Shown here piece after piece: positions 41,914 through 50,545 of a stretch of DNA of 64,000 bases. Below the pieces are notes generated by a model that saw only the letters and a program-made list of their open reading frames with translations, did not search any database and had not been told where the DNA came from. The DNA lies in assembly GCA_036005845.1 (NCBI GenBank), contig DASYQD010000183.1, positions 1 to 64,000 of the forward strand, read 5' to 3'. Position numbers and translations under genes: made by a program. Each line of letters starts with the position of its first letter. The stretch's first letter is position 1. The stretch comes from DASYQD01 sp036005845 (GTDB lineage: Bacteria > Acidobacteriota > Thermoanaerobaculia > Multivoradales > JAIOJS01).

Positions 41914-43764
41914 ATGCGAGCCCGCGTTCTGGCCATCGTCTTGGCGTCGACACTGGCGGCGGCGAGCGCCGGCGTCACTGCCGCTGCGCCGCCGCAACCA
42001 CCCGAGACAGTCCCCGCCGCCACGCCGACTCCCCCTACGCCAGCAGCCAACGCCGGCTTGCCAGCTGATCCCGCGGCACGCGTCGACGCCCTCGCGGACG
42101 CCTACGTCAGGGTCTTTTTCGAGCACTTCCCCGATCAGGCGACGGCGCAGGGCCGCGCCGACGCCGACAACTCGCGGCTGCCGGACAATTCGCTCGCCGG
42201 CCTCGATGCCTGGCGCGACGAGGAGGACGCGCTGCTCGACGAGCTCGACACCGTCGACCGCACGCACCTCACCGGCCGCGCGGTGGTGACCCACGACTTC
42301 CTGCGCGAGCTGCTCGAGGCATCGATCGGCGCCCGCGTCTGCGAGACCGAGCTGTGGAACGTCAGCCCGACGTGGACCGGCTGGCAGGCCAACTACACCT
42401 ATCTCGCCTCGGTGCAGCCGGTGGGCACGGCGGCGCTGCGGCAGGCGGCGCTGTCGCGGCTCGGCCAGCTGCCGCGCTACCTCGACGGCGAGACGGCGCG
42501 CTTGCGCGAAGGGCTGCGCCGCGGCTTCAGCGCGCCGAAGGGGAACGTGCAGCGGGTGATCGAGCAGATGGACGGCTTGCTCGGTGGCACCGCCGCCGAG
42601 TCGCCGTTCTACGACCCGGCGAAGCGCGACGGCGACGCCGCCTTCGGCGCCGCGCTCGCGAAGGTGATCGACGAGCAGGCGAAGCCGGCCATCCGCCGCT
42701 ACCGCGACTTCCTCGCCAAGGAGTACCTGCCCGCGGCGCGCGAGGCGATCGCCGTCGCCGCCAACCCGCAGGGCAAGGAGTGCTACCGCGCCGCGGTACG
42801 CTTCCACACCTCGACGCGGATGGAGCCGGAGGAGATCCACCGCCTCGGCCTGCAGCAGATGGAGCGCGCCACGAACGCGATGAAGGAAATCGGCGCGCGC
42901 AGCTTCGGGACCTCGGACCCGACGGCGCTGCTCGCCAAGGTGAAGCAGCCGCCGTACACCTTCACCTCGCGCCAGCAGCTCATCGACTACGCGACGGCGG
43001 CGGTGGAGCGCGCCCGCGCCGCGGTGCCTCAGTGGTTCGGCACCGTGCCGAAGGCGACCGTGGTGGTGGTGCCGTACCCCGCTTTCCGCGAGCGCTCCGC
43101 TCCCGGCGCCGAGTACCAGGCGGGCTCCGACGACGGCACGCGCCCCGGCACCTACTACATCAACGCCTTCGAGGCCGAGAAGCAGAGCAAGGCGGGCATC
43201 GAGGCGACGGCGTTCCACGAGACCTATCCGGGACACCACCTGCAGGGATCGGTGGCCAAGGAGGTCACCGGCACGCACCCGATCCAGCGCTACTTCGGCA
43301 GCTCGGGGTTCCTCGAAGGGTGGGGTCTCTACAGCGAGCGGCTCGCCGACGAGATGGGCCTCTACTCGGACGACGTGGCAAAGCTCGGGCTGCTGTCGAA
43401 CGAGGCGCTGCGCTCGGCGCGGCTGGTCGTGGACTCGGGCATGCACGCGTTGGGCTGGACGCGCCAGCAGGCGATCGACTACATGCTCGCGCACACCACG
43501 CAGACGCCCGAGCGCGCCGCCGCCGAGGTCGACCGCTACATCGCGGTGCCGGCGCAGGCGACGGCGTACATGATCGGCAACCTCGAGATCCGCCGCCTGC
43601 GCGAGTACGCCGAGAAACAGCTCGGCGAGCGCTTCGACGTCAAGGCCTTCCACGACCAGGTGCTGGGCGACGGCGCGGTGACGCTCGGCATGCTCGACGC
43701 CAAGATCACGCACTGGGTGGCCACGGAGCGCAAGAAGGTCGCCGCCGGAACGAGCCGGCGCTAG
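41914..43764 (+). CDS. Exported DUF885 family metallopeptidase-like protein
   Basis: The 616-residue protein has a signal peptide (VLAIVLASTLAAASAGVTA) and a Pro/Thr-rich stretch before the domain. The DUF885 domain is recognisable by FHETYPGHHLQ (an HExxxGHH zinc motif), FLEGWGLYSERLADEMG and the C-terminal AYMIGNLEIRRLR, all characteristic of this family. Its members are thought to be zinc carboxypeptidase-like enzymes. The expected location is the periplasm. A modest ribosome-binding site (GGATGG) precedes the ATG. The gene converges with the D-aminoacylase-like gene, with 16 bp between the stops. Confidence 0.88.
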   Translation: MRARVLAIVLASTLAAASAGVTAAAPPQPPETVPAATPTPPTPAANAGLPADPAARVDALADAYVRVFFEHFPDQATAQGRADADNSRLPDNSLAGLDAWRDEEDALLDELDTVDRTHLTGRAVVTHDFLRELLEASIGARVCETELWNVSPTWTGWQANYTYLASVQPVGTAALRQAALSRLGQLPRYLDGETARLREGLRRGFSAPKGNVQRVIEQMDGLLGGTAAESPFYDPAKRDGDAAFGAALAKVIDEQAKPAIRRYRDFLAKEYLPAAREAIAVAANPQGKECYRAAVRFHTSTRMEPEEIHRLGLQQMERATNAMKEIGARSFGTSDPTALLAKVKQPPYTFTSRQQLIDYATAAVERARAAVPQWFGTVPKATVVVVPYPAFRERSAPGAEYQAGSDDGTRPGTYYINAFEAEKQSKAGIEATAFHETYPGHHLQGSVAKEVTGTHPIQRYFGSSGFLEGWGLYSERLADEMGLYSDDVAKLGLLSNEALRSARLVVDSGMHALGWTRQQAIDYMLAHTTQTPERAAAEVDRYIAVPAQATAYMIGNLEIRRLREYAEKQLGERFDVKAFHDQVLGDGAVTLGMLDAKITHWVATERKKVAAGTSRR

Positions 43765-43780
43765 CAGCGATTCGCGCTGC

Positions 43781-45523
43781 CTAGTGCCAGCCGGTCCAGC
43801 CGGGCCCGCGCACGAAGCGTCCGGCGAAGGTACCGGTGTGCTTGCCGTCGCGCAGCACCACGGCGCCGTTGACGAGCACGTCGCGCACGCCGGTGGCGAA
43901 CTGCTGCGGCTTCTCGAAGGTGGCGTGGTCGGCGACGGTGGCCGGATCGAACACCACGACGTCGGCGAAGTAGCCGGGCGCCAGCCGCCCGCGGTCGCGC
44001 AGCTTCAAGTTGTCCGCCGGCTGTGAGGTGAGGCGGCGGATGGCCTCGGCGAGCGGCACCAGCTTCTCGTCGCGCACGTAGCGGCCGAGCAGCCGCGCCA
44101 CGTTGCCGTAGGCGCGCGGATGGGTGCTCGACTTGAGGAAGACGCCCTCGGGCGCCTGCGCCTCGGCGTCGGAGCCGAAACCCACCCACGGCAGCGCCAC
44201 CTCGCGGCGGACGTTGTCCTCGCTGATGATGAAGTAGATGGTGTCGACGCGGTTGTCGTCCTCGATGACGAGGTCGATGGCAGTGGCCTCCGGCGTCTTG
44301 CCGCGCATGGCGGCGACCTGCGCCAGCGTCTTGCCGGTCAGCGGCTTGAGCGCCTCGCTCTTGAAGCCCGAGAGCAGCACGTGGTCGGCGCCGCCGGCGG
44401 CGATGAGCAGGTTCTCCCACTCGTCGGTGGGGGTGCGCATCTCGCGCTCGACACGCTCGCGGATGGCCGGGTCCTGCAGCCGCTGGCGCCACTTCTCGAG
44501 GCCGCCCTCCTGCACCCACGGCGGCATCGACGCGTCGAGGCCGGTGGCGCCCGCGGTGTAGGTGTACATGTCGGCGGTGATGCGCAGGCCGGCCGCGCGC
44601 GCCGCTTCGACGCGCGCGATGACCTCGGGCAGCTTGCCCCAGTTGGCCTGGCCGGCGGCCTTGAGGTGATAGATCTCGGCCGGCACCTTGGCGTCGCGTG
44701 CGATCGAGATCAGCTCGTCGACCGCCTCGAGCAGGCGGTTGCCTTCGCTCCGCATGTGGCTGATGTACATGCCGCCGTGCTCGCCGGCGGCGCTGCACAG
44801 CGCCACCAGCTCGGGCGTCTTGGCGTAGAAGGCGGGCGCGTAGATCAGCGAGGAGCCGACGCCGAGCGCGCCCTCGCGCATCGCGGCGTGCACCAGCTCC
44901 TGCATGCGCGCGAGCTCCTCCGGCGTCGGCTCGCGGTCGGCGTAGCCGAGCTCGTGGACGCGCACCGTCGTGGCGCCGACGAAGGAGGCGACGTTCATCG
45001 AGATGCCCTTCTTCTCCAGCATCTCCAGGTACTCGCCGAGCGTCGTCCAGCTGATGGGGTAGCGGATGTCGCCCTGCTGCTCGGCGGCCTCCTTCTTCAT
45101 CGCCTCGTTGAGCGGCCCCATCGACCAGCCTTCGCCCATCACCTCGAGCGTCACGCCCTGCACGAGGTCGCTCATGCCGCGCGGGTCGGCGATGAGCGAG
45201 TCGGTGGCCCAGGAGAGCATGTTGACGAAGCCGGGCGCGACGGCGAGGCCGCTCGCGTCGATCGTCTGCGCGGCCTTCGCGGCGTGGAGGTCGCCCACCG
45301 CGGCGATGCGGTCGCCGCGGATGCCGACGTCGGCGGTGACGGGCGGGCCGCCGCTGCCGTCGTAGACGATGCCGTTGCGGAGGACGAGGTCGAAGCCGGT
45401 CGGCGCGGCGGCGTCCGCTGCCGCGGCGGCGGCGGGATGCGGTGCGCGCCGAGTGGCGCATGCGACGCTGAGTAAAGCGGCGGCAAACAAGGCGGCTACA
45501 GAACTCGGCCAACCTCGACGCAT
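43781..45523 (-). CDS. D-aminoacylase-like amidohydrolase, exported, metal site altered
   Basis: The 580-residue protein has a lipoprotein-type signal peptide (VAALFAAALLSVAC) and then the N-acyl-D-amino-acid deacylase fold: LRNGIVYDGSGGPPV, QGVTLEVMGEGWSMGP, YISHMRSEG and YHLKAAGQANWGK. In true D-aminoacylases the first strand ends in HxH and a later Cys binds zinc. Here those sites read FVNMLSWATD and GEGWS, so the HxH and the Cys are missing while two later His remain. It therefore belongs to a divergent branch whose activity is not established. ATG 45523 has GGAGGT seven bases upstream. Confidence 0.85.
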   Translation of the reverse strand: MRRGWPSSVAALFAAALLSVACATRRAPHPAAAAAADAAAPTGFDLVLRNGIVYDGSGGPPVTADVGIRGDRIAAVGDLHAAKAAQTIDASGLAVAPGFVNMLSWATDSLIADPRGMSDLVQGVTLEVMGEGWSMGPLNEAMKKEAAEQQGDIRYPISWTTLGEYLEMLEKKGISMNVASFVGATTVRVHELGYADREPTPEELARMQELVHAAMREGALGVGSSLIYAPAFYAKTPELVALCSAAGEHGGMYISHMRSEGNRLLEAVDELISIARDAKVPAEIYHLKAAGQANWGKLPEVIARVEAARAAGLRITADMYTYTAGATGLDASMPPWVQEGGLEKWRQRLQDPAIRERVEREMRTPTDEWENLLIAAGGADHVLLSGFKSEALKPLTGKTLAQVAAMRGKTPEATAIDLVIEDDNRVDTIYFIISEDNVRREVALPWVGFGSDAEAQAPEGVFLKSSTHPRAYGNVARLLGRYVRDEKLVPLAEAIRRLTSQPADNLKLRDRGRLAPGYFADVVVFDPATVADHATFEKPQQFATGVRDVLVNGAVVLRDGKHTGTFAGRFVRGPGWTGWH

Positions 45524-45591
45524 CGCGAGCACCTCCGGCTGTGAAGCGGCGAGCGTAACGCAGTTGCTCGCTGAGCTACACTTTCGCTCGC

Positions 45592-45894
45592 ATGAAGCGG
45601 GTGTACGTGGCGACGACTCCGATCGACGCGCAGTTCGTCAAGGCGTTCCTGGAGTCGGCGGGCATCGTCGCCAGCGTCCGCGGCGAGCACCTCTTCGCGC
45701 TGCGCGGCTCGGTGCCGATGACGGACGAGACGCTGCCGTCGGTGTGGATCGAGGACGACGAGGATCTCGAGCACGCTCAACGCCTGCTCGCCCAGCTCGA
45801 AGCCCGCGCGCGCCTGCGCCCCGTCGACGCCGACGCGGCGGAGGACGACGCGACGGCCGAAGACTGGGACGAGGGCGAGCAGCAGATCGGCTAG
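45592..45894 (+). CDS. DUF2007 protein
   Basis: The 100-residue protein starts MKRVYVATTPIDAQFVKAFLESAGI and continues with a beta-alpha-beta domain typical of DUF2007 (putative signal-transducing, PII-like fold). The last 25 residues are very acidic. The function is unknown. It is divergent from the D-aminoacylase-like gene. Its stop overlaps the stop of imuB on the other strand, both reading TAG out of CTAG. Confidence 0.82.
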   Translation: MKRVYVATTPIDAQFVKAFLESAGIVASVRGEHLFALRGSVPMTDETLPSVWIEDDEDLEHAQRLLAQLEARARLRPVDADAAEDDATAEDWDEGEQQIG

Positions 45895-47507
45895 TCGTAA
45901 ACCCCGTCGGCGAACCACACTCCTTTCTGCGGCTCCTTGAAGAGCCGGTAGATCCCGCCCTCCTCGAGCTCGACGTCCCAGTACTCGCGCGCGACGGGCT
46001 CGGCCACCCACCAGCCCTCTTCCACCGCCCACGGCCCCGAGGCGATGCGCACGCGGCCGGCGATGCGCGGGCGGCGCTTGCCGCCGCGGCGGCGCCGCTC
46101 GTCGACCGAGACCAGCCGGCGGCCGGCGCCGACGTCCTCGCCCTCCGGCGCCGCCGGGGAAGCGACCTGCGACGGCCGCTCGACGCCGTCACCGCCGTCC
46201 TCGACCAGCACCTCGAGCGGCACCGGCGGGCGTAGCACGCGCACCGCCAGCAACCCGCGGCCGCCGGGCGGAGCCACCGCCGCTAGGTCCGGCCGCACGA
46301 GCGGCGCCGGCGGCGGATCGAAGGCGGTCAGCGTGAAGCGCTCCGGCCGGTGGCCGTCCGTCGCCACCGGCGCGCCGGTGCGCCCCGGACCGAGCAGCGC
46401 GAAGAGCCGTGCGAGCGTCGTCGCCAAGCGGTCGGGCGGGATCTCCTGCGGCCCGAACAGCGTGCGTTGCGCCACCCGCGGCCGGTCGGGGTGCGCGGCG
46501 AGCGCGAAGGCGCTCACCGGCGCGCCGGGCGGCGCCTTCTCCAGCTCGAGGCGCAGCAGTGTCAGCAGCACCTTGACGTCGCGCGTCGGCGCCGGCAGCT
46601 CGATGAGCCGCTCCTTCCAGCCGTCCGGCTCGAGGCGCAGCGACAGGGCGAGGCGCAGGCAGGCGAGGCCGCAGCCGGCGAGCCGCGCGGTGAGACGGTC
46701 GAGCGCGGCGCGGGCGAGGAAGAGGAAGGGCTCGATGGCGACCAGCGGCCACTCGAGCGACATCCCTTCGCGCAGGTCGGGCGGCGGCTCGCGCGCCACC
46801 AGCGGCCGCGGGTCGACGCCGCGGGCGCGGGCGTGCAGCTCGCGGCCCACCTCGCCGAGCCGGCTCGCCACCTCCGCCGCCGGCAGCCGCGCCAGCTCGC
46901 CGATCGTGCGCACGCCCCAGCGCTGCAGCGTCTCGGCGATCTCGATCTCGGGCGCCAGGCGGCGCAACGGCAGCGGCGCCAGGAACGCCGGCTCTTCGCC
47001 CGGCGTCACCACCTGCGGCGTCGGCACCAGCGTCGAGGCGACCTGCGCCGCCAGCTTGCTGCAGGCGATCCCCGCCCGCGCCGGCAGCGCCGCGCGATCG
47101 GCGGCGAGCAGCAGCGAACGGGCGAGCTCGTGCTCCGGATCGGAGGCGAAGCGCGAGCCGGTGAAGCGCTCGACACAACCGTCGAGGTCGAGGAAGAGCA
47201 GGCCGGGCCCGGCGTCCTCGACGCGCGGCGAGAACCCTTCGGCCAGCTCGAGCAGCACCTCCTGCGCGGCGCGCTCGCCCTCCACGTCGCGGGCGCGGCC
47301 GACGAGGCGGGGGAGCAGCGTCTGCGCCTGCGCCAGCGTCTGCCCCGGCGCTATGCCCGCACCGCGCGCGCGCCGGCTGGCCGCGAGCACGCGCGCGGCC
47401 GGACCGTTGCCTTCGACGATCGCCACCGCCTCGCCGCGCAATTCCGGCTCGCAGCGCAACCGCGCCGCGAGAGGAAACAACGGCACCGCCAGGCAGGCGA
47501 CTCGCAT
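45891..47507 (-). CDS. imuB: ImuB, Y-family polymerase-like mutasome subunit
   Basis: The 538-residue protein is related to DinB/UmuC polymerases but begins MRVACLAVPLFPLAARLR, without the catalytic Asp that true Y-family polymerases have there. It continues LFLDLDGCVERFTG and the helix-hairpin-helix region (WGVRTIGELARLPAAEVASRLGE). This inactive-polymerase pattern is that of ImuB, which bridges ImuA, DnaE2 and the beta clamp in damage-induced mutagenesis. The C-terminal part (ERFTLTAFDPPPAP, VAREYWDVELEEGGIYRLF) is also ImuB-like. It is 15 bp downstream of imuA and shares that promoter. Confidence 0.9.
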   Translation of the reverse strand: MRVACLAVPLFPLAARLRCEPELRGEAVAIVEGNGPAARVLAASRRARGAGIAPGQTLAQAQTLLPRLVGRARDVEGERAAQEVLLELAEGFSPRVEDAGPGLLFLDLDGCVERFTGSRFASDPEHELARSLLLAADRAALPARAGIACSKLAAQVASTLVPTPQVVTPGEEPAFLAPLPLRRLAPEIEIAETLQRWGVRTIGELARLPAAEVASRLGEVGRELHARARGVDPRPLVAREPPPDLREGMSLEWPLVAIEPFLFLARAALDRLTARLAGCGLACLRLALSLRLEPDGWKERLIELPAPTRDVKVLLTLLRLELEKAPPGAPVSAFALAAHPDRPRVAQRTLFGPQEIPPDRLATTLARLFALLGPGRTGAPVATDGHRPERFTLTAFDPPPAPLVRPDLAAVAPPGGRGLLAVRVLRPPVPLEVLVEDGGDGVERPSQVASPAAPEGEDVGAGRRLVSVDERRRRGGKRRPRIAGRVRIASGPWAVEEGWWVAEPVAREYWDVELEEGGIYRLFKEPQKGVWFADGVYD

Positions 47508-47522
47508 CGCGGCGACTCCACG

Positions 47523-48593
47523 TCAGAGCCGCGAGGCGAAGGGGCGGGAGTCGGTGGGCGATGCGGTGGACGCGGCGGTGGCGGCGACGCGAGCTACGCT
47601 GGTGCGCGCCGCGTAAGCGGGGAGGGCATCAGGCGGGAGAAGCGACTGCTGCAGTGCGGCGACTTTCGTCGGACGTGGCCACGCCGGCAGCGGGCGGGGA
47701 GCGGGAGCTCGTTTGGGCTGGCGAAGACGGAGGGTTTCCGGCAACAATTGCGCGCCGCGCCCACGTTCGCGTGCCGGCAGCGGTCCGAGCAGCGACGGCG
47801 CGCGCAGCCCGAGGTCGGCGTGCGGAGATGAGCCCGCCAGCTCCTCCTGCCGCCGGCTCTTCTCGCGCTCCAGCCGCGTTTCCATGCCGGCAAGCAACCG
47901 CGGTCCAGCGTCGCTGCCGATCCACACGCCGCCGCGCCGCGACAACGCCAGCACCTCGCCGGCGGCGCTGCCGGTGATCCGCCACGGTGTGGCGACGAGC
48001 AGCGCCGCGCGATGCAGCCGCGCCGCCCGCGCCAGGCGCAGCCAGGCATGCTCGTCGCGGCTGCCATAGGGGAGCGGCGCCGTGCCCAGCTCCAGCACCA
48101 CCAGCGGGAAGTCGCCGCCGAGCGCGATCTCGGCGGCGGCGAGCGCCTCGCGCAACCGCTGCGGCCGCGCCCACAAGAGGCGCGGCAGCACGACGCCGCA
48201 ACGCGCCGCCTCCTGCGGATCGAGCTGGTCGCCGAGGTCGATCAGCGCCGCCGCCTCGCCGCGCGCGGTGGTGGCGGCGAGAAGCGACAGCACAAGCCCG
48301 AACCGCCCGCTGGAGAGCGCGCCGCGCAACTCGGTCAGGCAGGCGCGCGCCAGCCCACCGGCGAGCAGCGGATCGACCGCCGGCAGCGCCGTTGGCAGCA
48401 GCTCGTCCTCTTCGAGCGGCTTGCGAATGAGATCGCGGCCACGCGCGAGCCGCGCGCGCAGGTTGGGAAGCGACGGCACCTCCCGCGGCAGCGGCGAACC
48501 AGCCTGCGCCGCCGCCAGCTTGTGCTTCTGGATGTCCTGCTGGATCTCCTGAAGACGCTCCTGACTGACGGCGACGAGCTGCCCACGCGCCAT
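47523..48593 (-). CDS. imuA: ImuA, RecA-like mutasome subunit
   Basis: The 356-residue protein has a RecA/SulA-like core. It starts MARGQLVAVSQERLQEIQQD; the domain includes LPTALPAVDPLLAGGLARACLTEL (the position of the Walker-A region, without a proper Walker motif) and HAWLRLARAARLHRAALLVATPWR. ImuA proteins recruit ImuB and DnaE2. ATG 48593 is chosen because a promoter with -10 TATCCT ends only 6 bp before it, which makes a leaderless transcript; longer frames would run through that promoter. The C-terminal third is Pro/Arg-rich and less conserved. Confidence 0.85.
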   Translation of the reverse strand: MARGQLVAVSQERLQEIQQDIQKHKLAAAQAGSPLPREVPSLPNLRARLARGRDLIRKPLEEDELLPTALPAVDPLLAGGLARACLTELRGALSSGRFGLVLSLLAATTARGEAAALIDLGDQLDPQEAARCGVVLPRLLWARPQRLREALAAAEIALGGDFPLVVLELGTAPLPYGSRDEHAWLRLARAARLHRAALLVATPWRITGSAAGEVLALSRRGGVWIGSDAGPRLLAGMETRLEREKSRRQEELAGSSPHADLGLRAPSLLGPLPARERGRGAQLLPETLRLRQPKRAPAPRPLPAWPRPTKVAALQQSLLPPDALPAYAARTSVARVAATAASTASPTDSRPFASRL

Positions 48594-48599
48594 GAGCGG

Positions 48600-48628
48600 A
48601 GGATAGGCGTAAACAAAGCGTAAGTCAA
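48600..48628 (-). promoter_or_regulatory. imuA-imuB promoter with direct-repeat operator (candidate SOS box)
   Basis: Read on the minus strand: -35 TTGACT (48623-48628), a 17-bp spacer and -10 TATCCT (48600-48605), six bases before the imuA ATG. GCGTAA occurs on the plus strand at 48607-48612 and 48618-48623, the same 11-bp period as at dnaE2. From the -10 element to the end of the second repeat, 24 bp differ from the dnaE2 site at only two positions. Confidence 0.72.
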
Positions 48629-48695
48629 TGGTCTTTGCCCCACTCTCACACGCTGCTTTGCGGGTAACATGAGGTTCGCCTGGCGGATACCAGTG

Positions 48696-48920
48696 ATGGA
48701 CACCCACTTCATCCTCAGCGGATACCTCGACGAGGCGATGGGGGAGGCCATCTACGACAAGCTCGACGACGGCAGCTTTGCCGGCAAGATCCCCTCCTGC
48801 ACCGGCGTCGTCGCCTTCGCCGCCACCCTGCGGTCCTGCCAAAGCGAGCTGCGGTCTACCCTCGAAGACTGGATCCTCCTCGGGCTCAAGCTTGGCCACC
48901 CGGCAGCGCCTCTGACATAG
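48696..48920 (+). CDS. HicB-like antitoxin remnant or orphan
   Basis: The 74-residue product reads YLDEAMGEAIYDKLDDGSFAGKIPSCTGVVAFAATL, then SELRSTLEDWILLGLKLGHP. This is the pattern of HicB-type antitoxins with the RNase-H-like fold. The usual longer C-terminus, with its DNA-binding part, is missing, and no HicA-like toxin lies next to it. It may be a degraded toxin-antitoxin locus or a solitary HicB-fold protein. ATG 48669 is an alternative start. It is divergent from imuA. Confidence 0.65.
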   Translation: MDTHFILSGYLDEAMGEAIYDKLDDGSFAGKIPSCTGVVAFAATLRSCQSELRSTLEDWILLGLKLGHPAAPLT

Positions 48921-48987
48921 CACTGCAGGCCGCAGCCGCGGACCGCGGGAAGAGATCACGGGTTGCGCGTGGTTATCATCAACCGCA

Positions 48988-49980
48988 ATGTCCCCGCCTC
49001 GTTCTGCTCCTGCGCCGCAGGCACGCCTGCGCCTGGGAATCTCCGCCTGCCTGCTGGGCGAGAGCGTGCGCTACGACGGCGGCGACAAGCGGGCGCCGCT
49101 GCTGTGCGACGTCGTCGCCTGCCGTGTCGACTGGGTGCCGATCTGCCCCGAGATGGAGATCGGACTCGGCACGCCACGGCCGCCGATGGTGCTGCTCGGG
49201 CACGGGCGCTCGACGCGAATGTGGACGCCGTCGACCGGTGCCGACCACACGAAGGCGATGCGCGAGTGGGCGCGCGAGCGTGTCGCCGGGCTCGCCGACG
49301 TCGGACTCGCCGGCTACGTGCTGAAAAGCCGCTCGCCGAGCTGCGGAGTGCGCGGCGTGCCGGTGCACGACGGCGATGGTAAGCAGGTGGGCGTCGGCAG
49401 CGGTCTCTTCGCCAGCGCGCTGATGCACGGGCTGCCGCAGCTGCCGCTCGCCGAGGAGCACGAGCTCGACGACCCGGCGGCGCTCACGCAGTTCCTCCGC
49501 CGCGCCTTCTTCTATCGCCGTTGGGTGCAGCGCGCGGAGCCGCTCGACGAGTTCCACCGCCGCCATCGAGCGCTGCTGCTCGCCTCCGGCGCCGCGGCCA
49601 CGCGGCGGCTCGATCGCGCGCTCGCCGCGGCCGGCAATGGAGTCGAATCGTTGGCACCGCAGTACGGTTCCGCGGCCCTCCGCATCCTGCGTCATCTGCC
49701 GTCGCGCCGCTGCCACGCCCGCAACCTCGGCTGGGTGGTCGGCCACCTGGTCGTCCACGTCGGCGACCGCCAACGCCGCCGCAACGTCGAGGCCTACCGC
49801 GCTTACGGCCGAGGCGAGCTGTCGTGGTCCGAAGCGGCGTCGCTGTTGAGGCACTCGGCCGAGGAAGTAGCGCTCGCCGCCGTGCTGGAAAGCGCGTATC
49901 TGTTCCCGGAGGCCGCGGAGTGGGAGCTGTTGGTGCGACTCGATAGACTGCAGACACCGGAATGTGCGCCAGTCAACTAA
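48988..49980 (+). CDS. DUF523-DUF1722 fusion protein
   Basis: The 330-residue protein has an N-terminal DUF523 domain (ISACLLGESVRYDGGDKR, CPEMEIGLGTPRPPM, LKSRSPSCGVRGVPV), whose conserved Cys residues suggest metal or thiol chemistry. A C-terminal DUF1722 domain follows (HRALLLASG, LRILRHLPSRRCHARNLGWVVGHL). The same fusion is known from YbgA-like proteins, often near photolyase genes, which are not seen here. The function is unknown. The gene stands alone between the HicB-like and toxin-antitoxin genes. Confidence 0.85.
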   Translation: MSPPRSAPAPQARLRLGISACLLGESVRYDGGDKRAPLLCDVVACRVDWVPICPEMEIGLGTPRPPMVLLGHGRSTRMWTPSTGADHTKAMREWARERVAGLADVGLAGYVLKSRSPSCGVRGVPVHDGDGKQVGVGSGLFASALMHGLPQLPLAEEHELDDPAALTQFLRRAFFYRRWVQRAEPLDEFHRRHRALLLASGAAATRRLDRALAAAGNGVESLAPQYGSAALRILRHLPSRRCHARNLGWVVGHLVVHVGDRQRRRNVEAYRAYGRGELSWSEAASLLRHSAEEVALAAVLESAYLFPEAAEWELLVRLDRLQTPECAPVN

Positions 49981-50054
49981 TGGTCAAAGCCGTTAGTAGC
50001 TCATGCTCGTGAAGGTGCTGCCTAGCCTTTGCCTTGCGACCAGAGGTTCTTGTG

Positions 50055-50273
50055 ATGACCAAGCTCCTTGAGCAGGCTTTCGAGAAAGCAGCCGGGCTAC
50101 CTGACACCGAGCAGGATTCGGTCGCTCGGTGGCTGCTCGCAGAGCTGGAGTCCGACGCCCGGTGGTCGGAGCTGTTCGCCGGTTCGCAAGACCAGCTCGC
50201 CAAGCTTGCGGAGGAGGCGCTCGCCGAGCACGCTCGGGGTGAGACGACCGAGTTGGATCCGGATCGCCTTTGA
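50055..50273 (+). CDS. Antitoxin of a type II toxin-antitoxin pair
   Basis: The 72-residue protein is acidic and helical (LPDTEQDSVARWLLAELESDARW, LAKLAEEALAEHARGE). It resembles small antitoxins that precede RelE/ParE-type toxins. Its stop TGA overlaps the TTG start of the toxin (TTGA), giving tight coupling. It probably binds and neutralises the toxin and represses the operon. ATG 50055 is preferred to an in-frame start at 50034. Confidence 0.75.
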   Translation: MTKLLEQAFEKAAGLPDTEQDSVARWLLAELESDARWSELFAGSQDQLAKLAEEALAEHARGETTELDPDRL

Positions 50274-50539
50274 TCTCGCGGACTACCCGCAGGTTTCGCG
50301 AGGCGCTCGCTGGTCTACCGCAAGACGTGCGGCGACAAGCGCGCTCAGCCTACCGGCTCTTTCGAGACAACCCGCGCCATCCGAGCCTGCAGTTCAAGCG
50401 TGTGCACCCGTCGCTGCCCATCTATTCGGCGCGGATCAGCGGCGACTACCGAGCTGTCGGCTCGTTCAGCGGTGACACGGTCGTCTGGTTCTTCGTCGGC
50501 TCACATGCCGACTACGACCGCCTCTTGCGCGCGCTATGA
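50270..50539 (+). CDS. RelE/ParE-superfamily toxin
   Basis: The 89-residue basic protein (TTRRFREALAGLPQDVRRQARSAY, then HPSLQFKRV, YSARISGDYRAVG and VVWFFVGSHADYDRLL) has the order of elements of RelE/ParE toxins: two N-terminal helices, then a beta sheet with a conserved RxxxDYR-type strand (RISGDYRAV) and a C-terminal HxxYD. It is probably an mRNA endonuclease of the ribosome or a gyrase inhibitor; the two cannot be told apart here. The TTG start overlaps the antitoxin stop. Confidence 0.82.
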   Translation: MISRTTRRFREALAGLPQDVRRQARSAYRLFRDNPRHPSLQFKRVHPSLPIYSARISGDYRAVGSFSGDTVVWFFVGSHADYDRLLRAL

Positions 50540-50545
50540 GAGCGG

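Noticed and set aside
36965..41953. Open frame of 1662 codons antisense to kinase copy 3 and the FG-GAP genes
   Set aside because: It is a compositional shadow, His/Arg/Ala-rich without domains, whereas the plus strand encodes a complete kinase with HRD and DFG motifs.
48971..48984. GGTT-N6-AACC upstream of the DUF523-DUF1722 gene as an operator
   Set aside because: Only four bases per side pair and no second copy is seen in the window.
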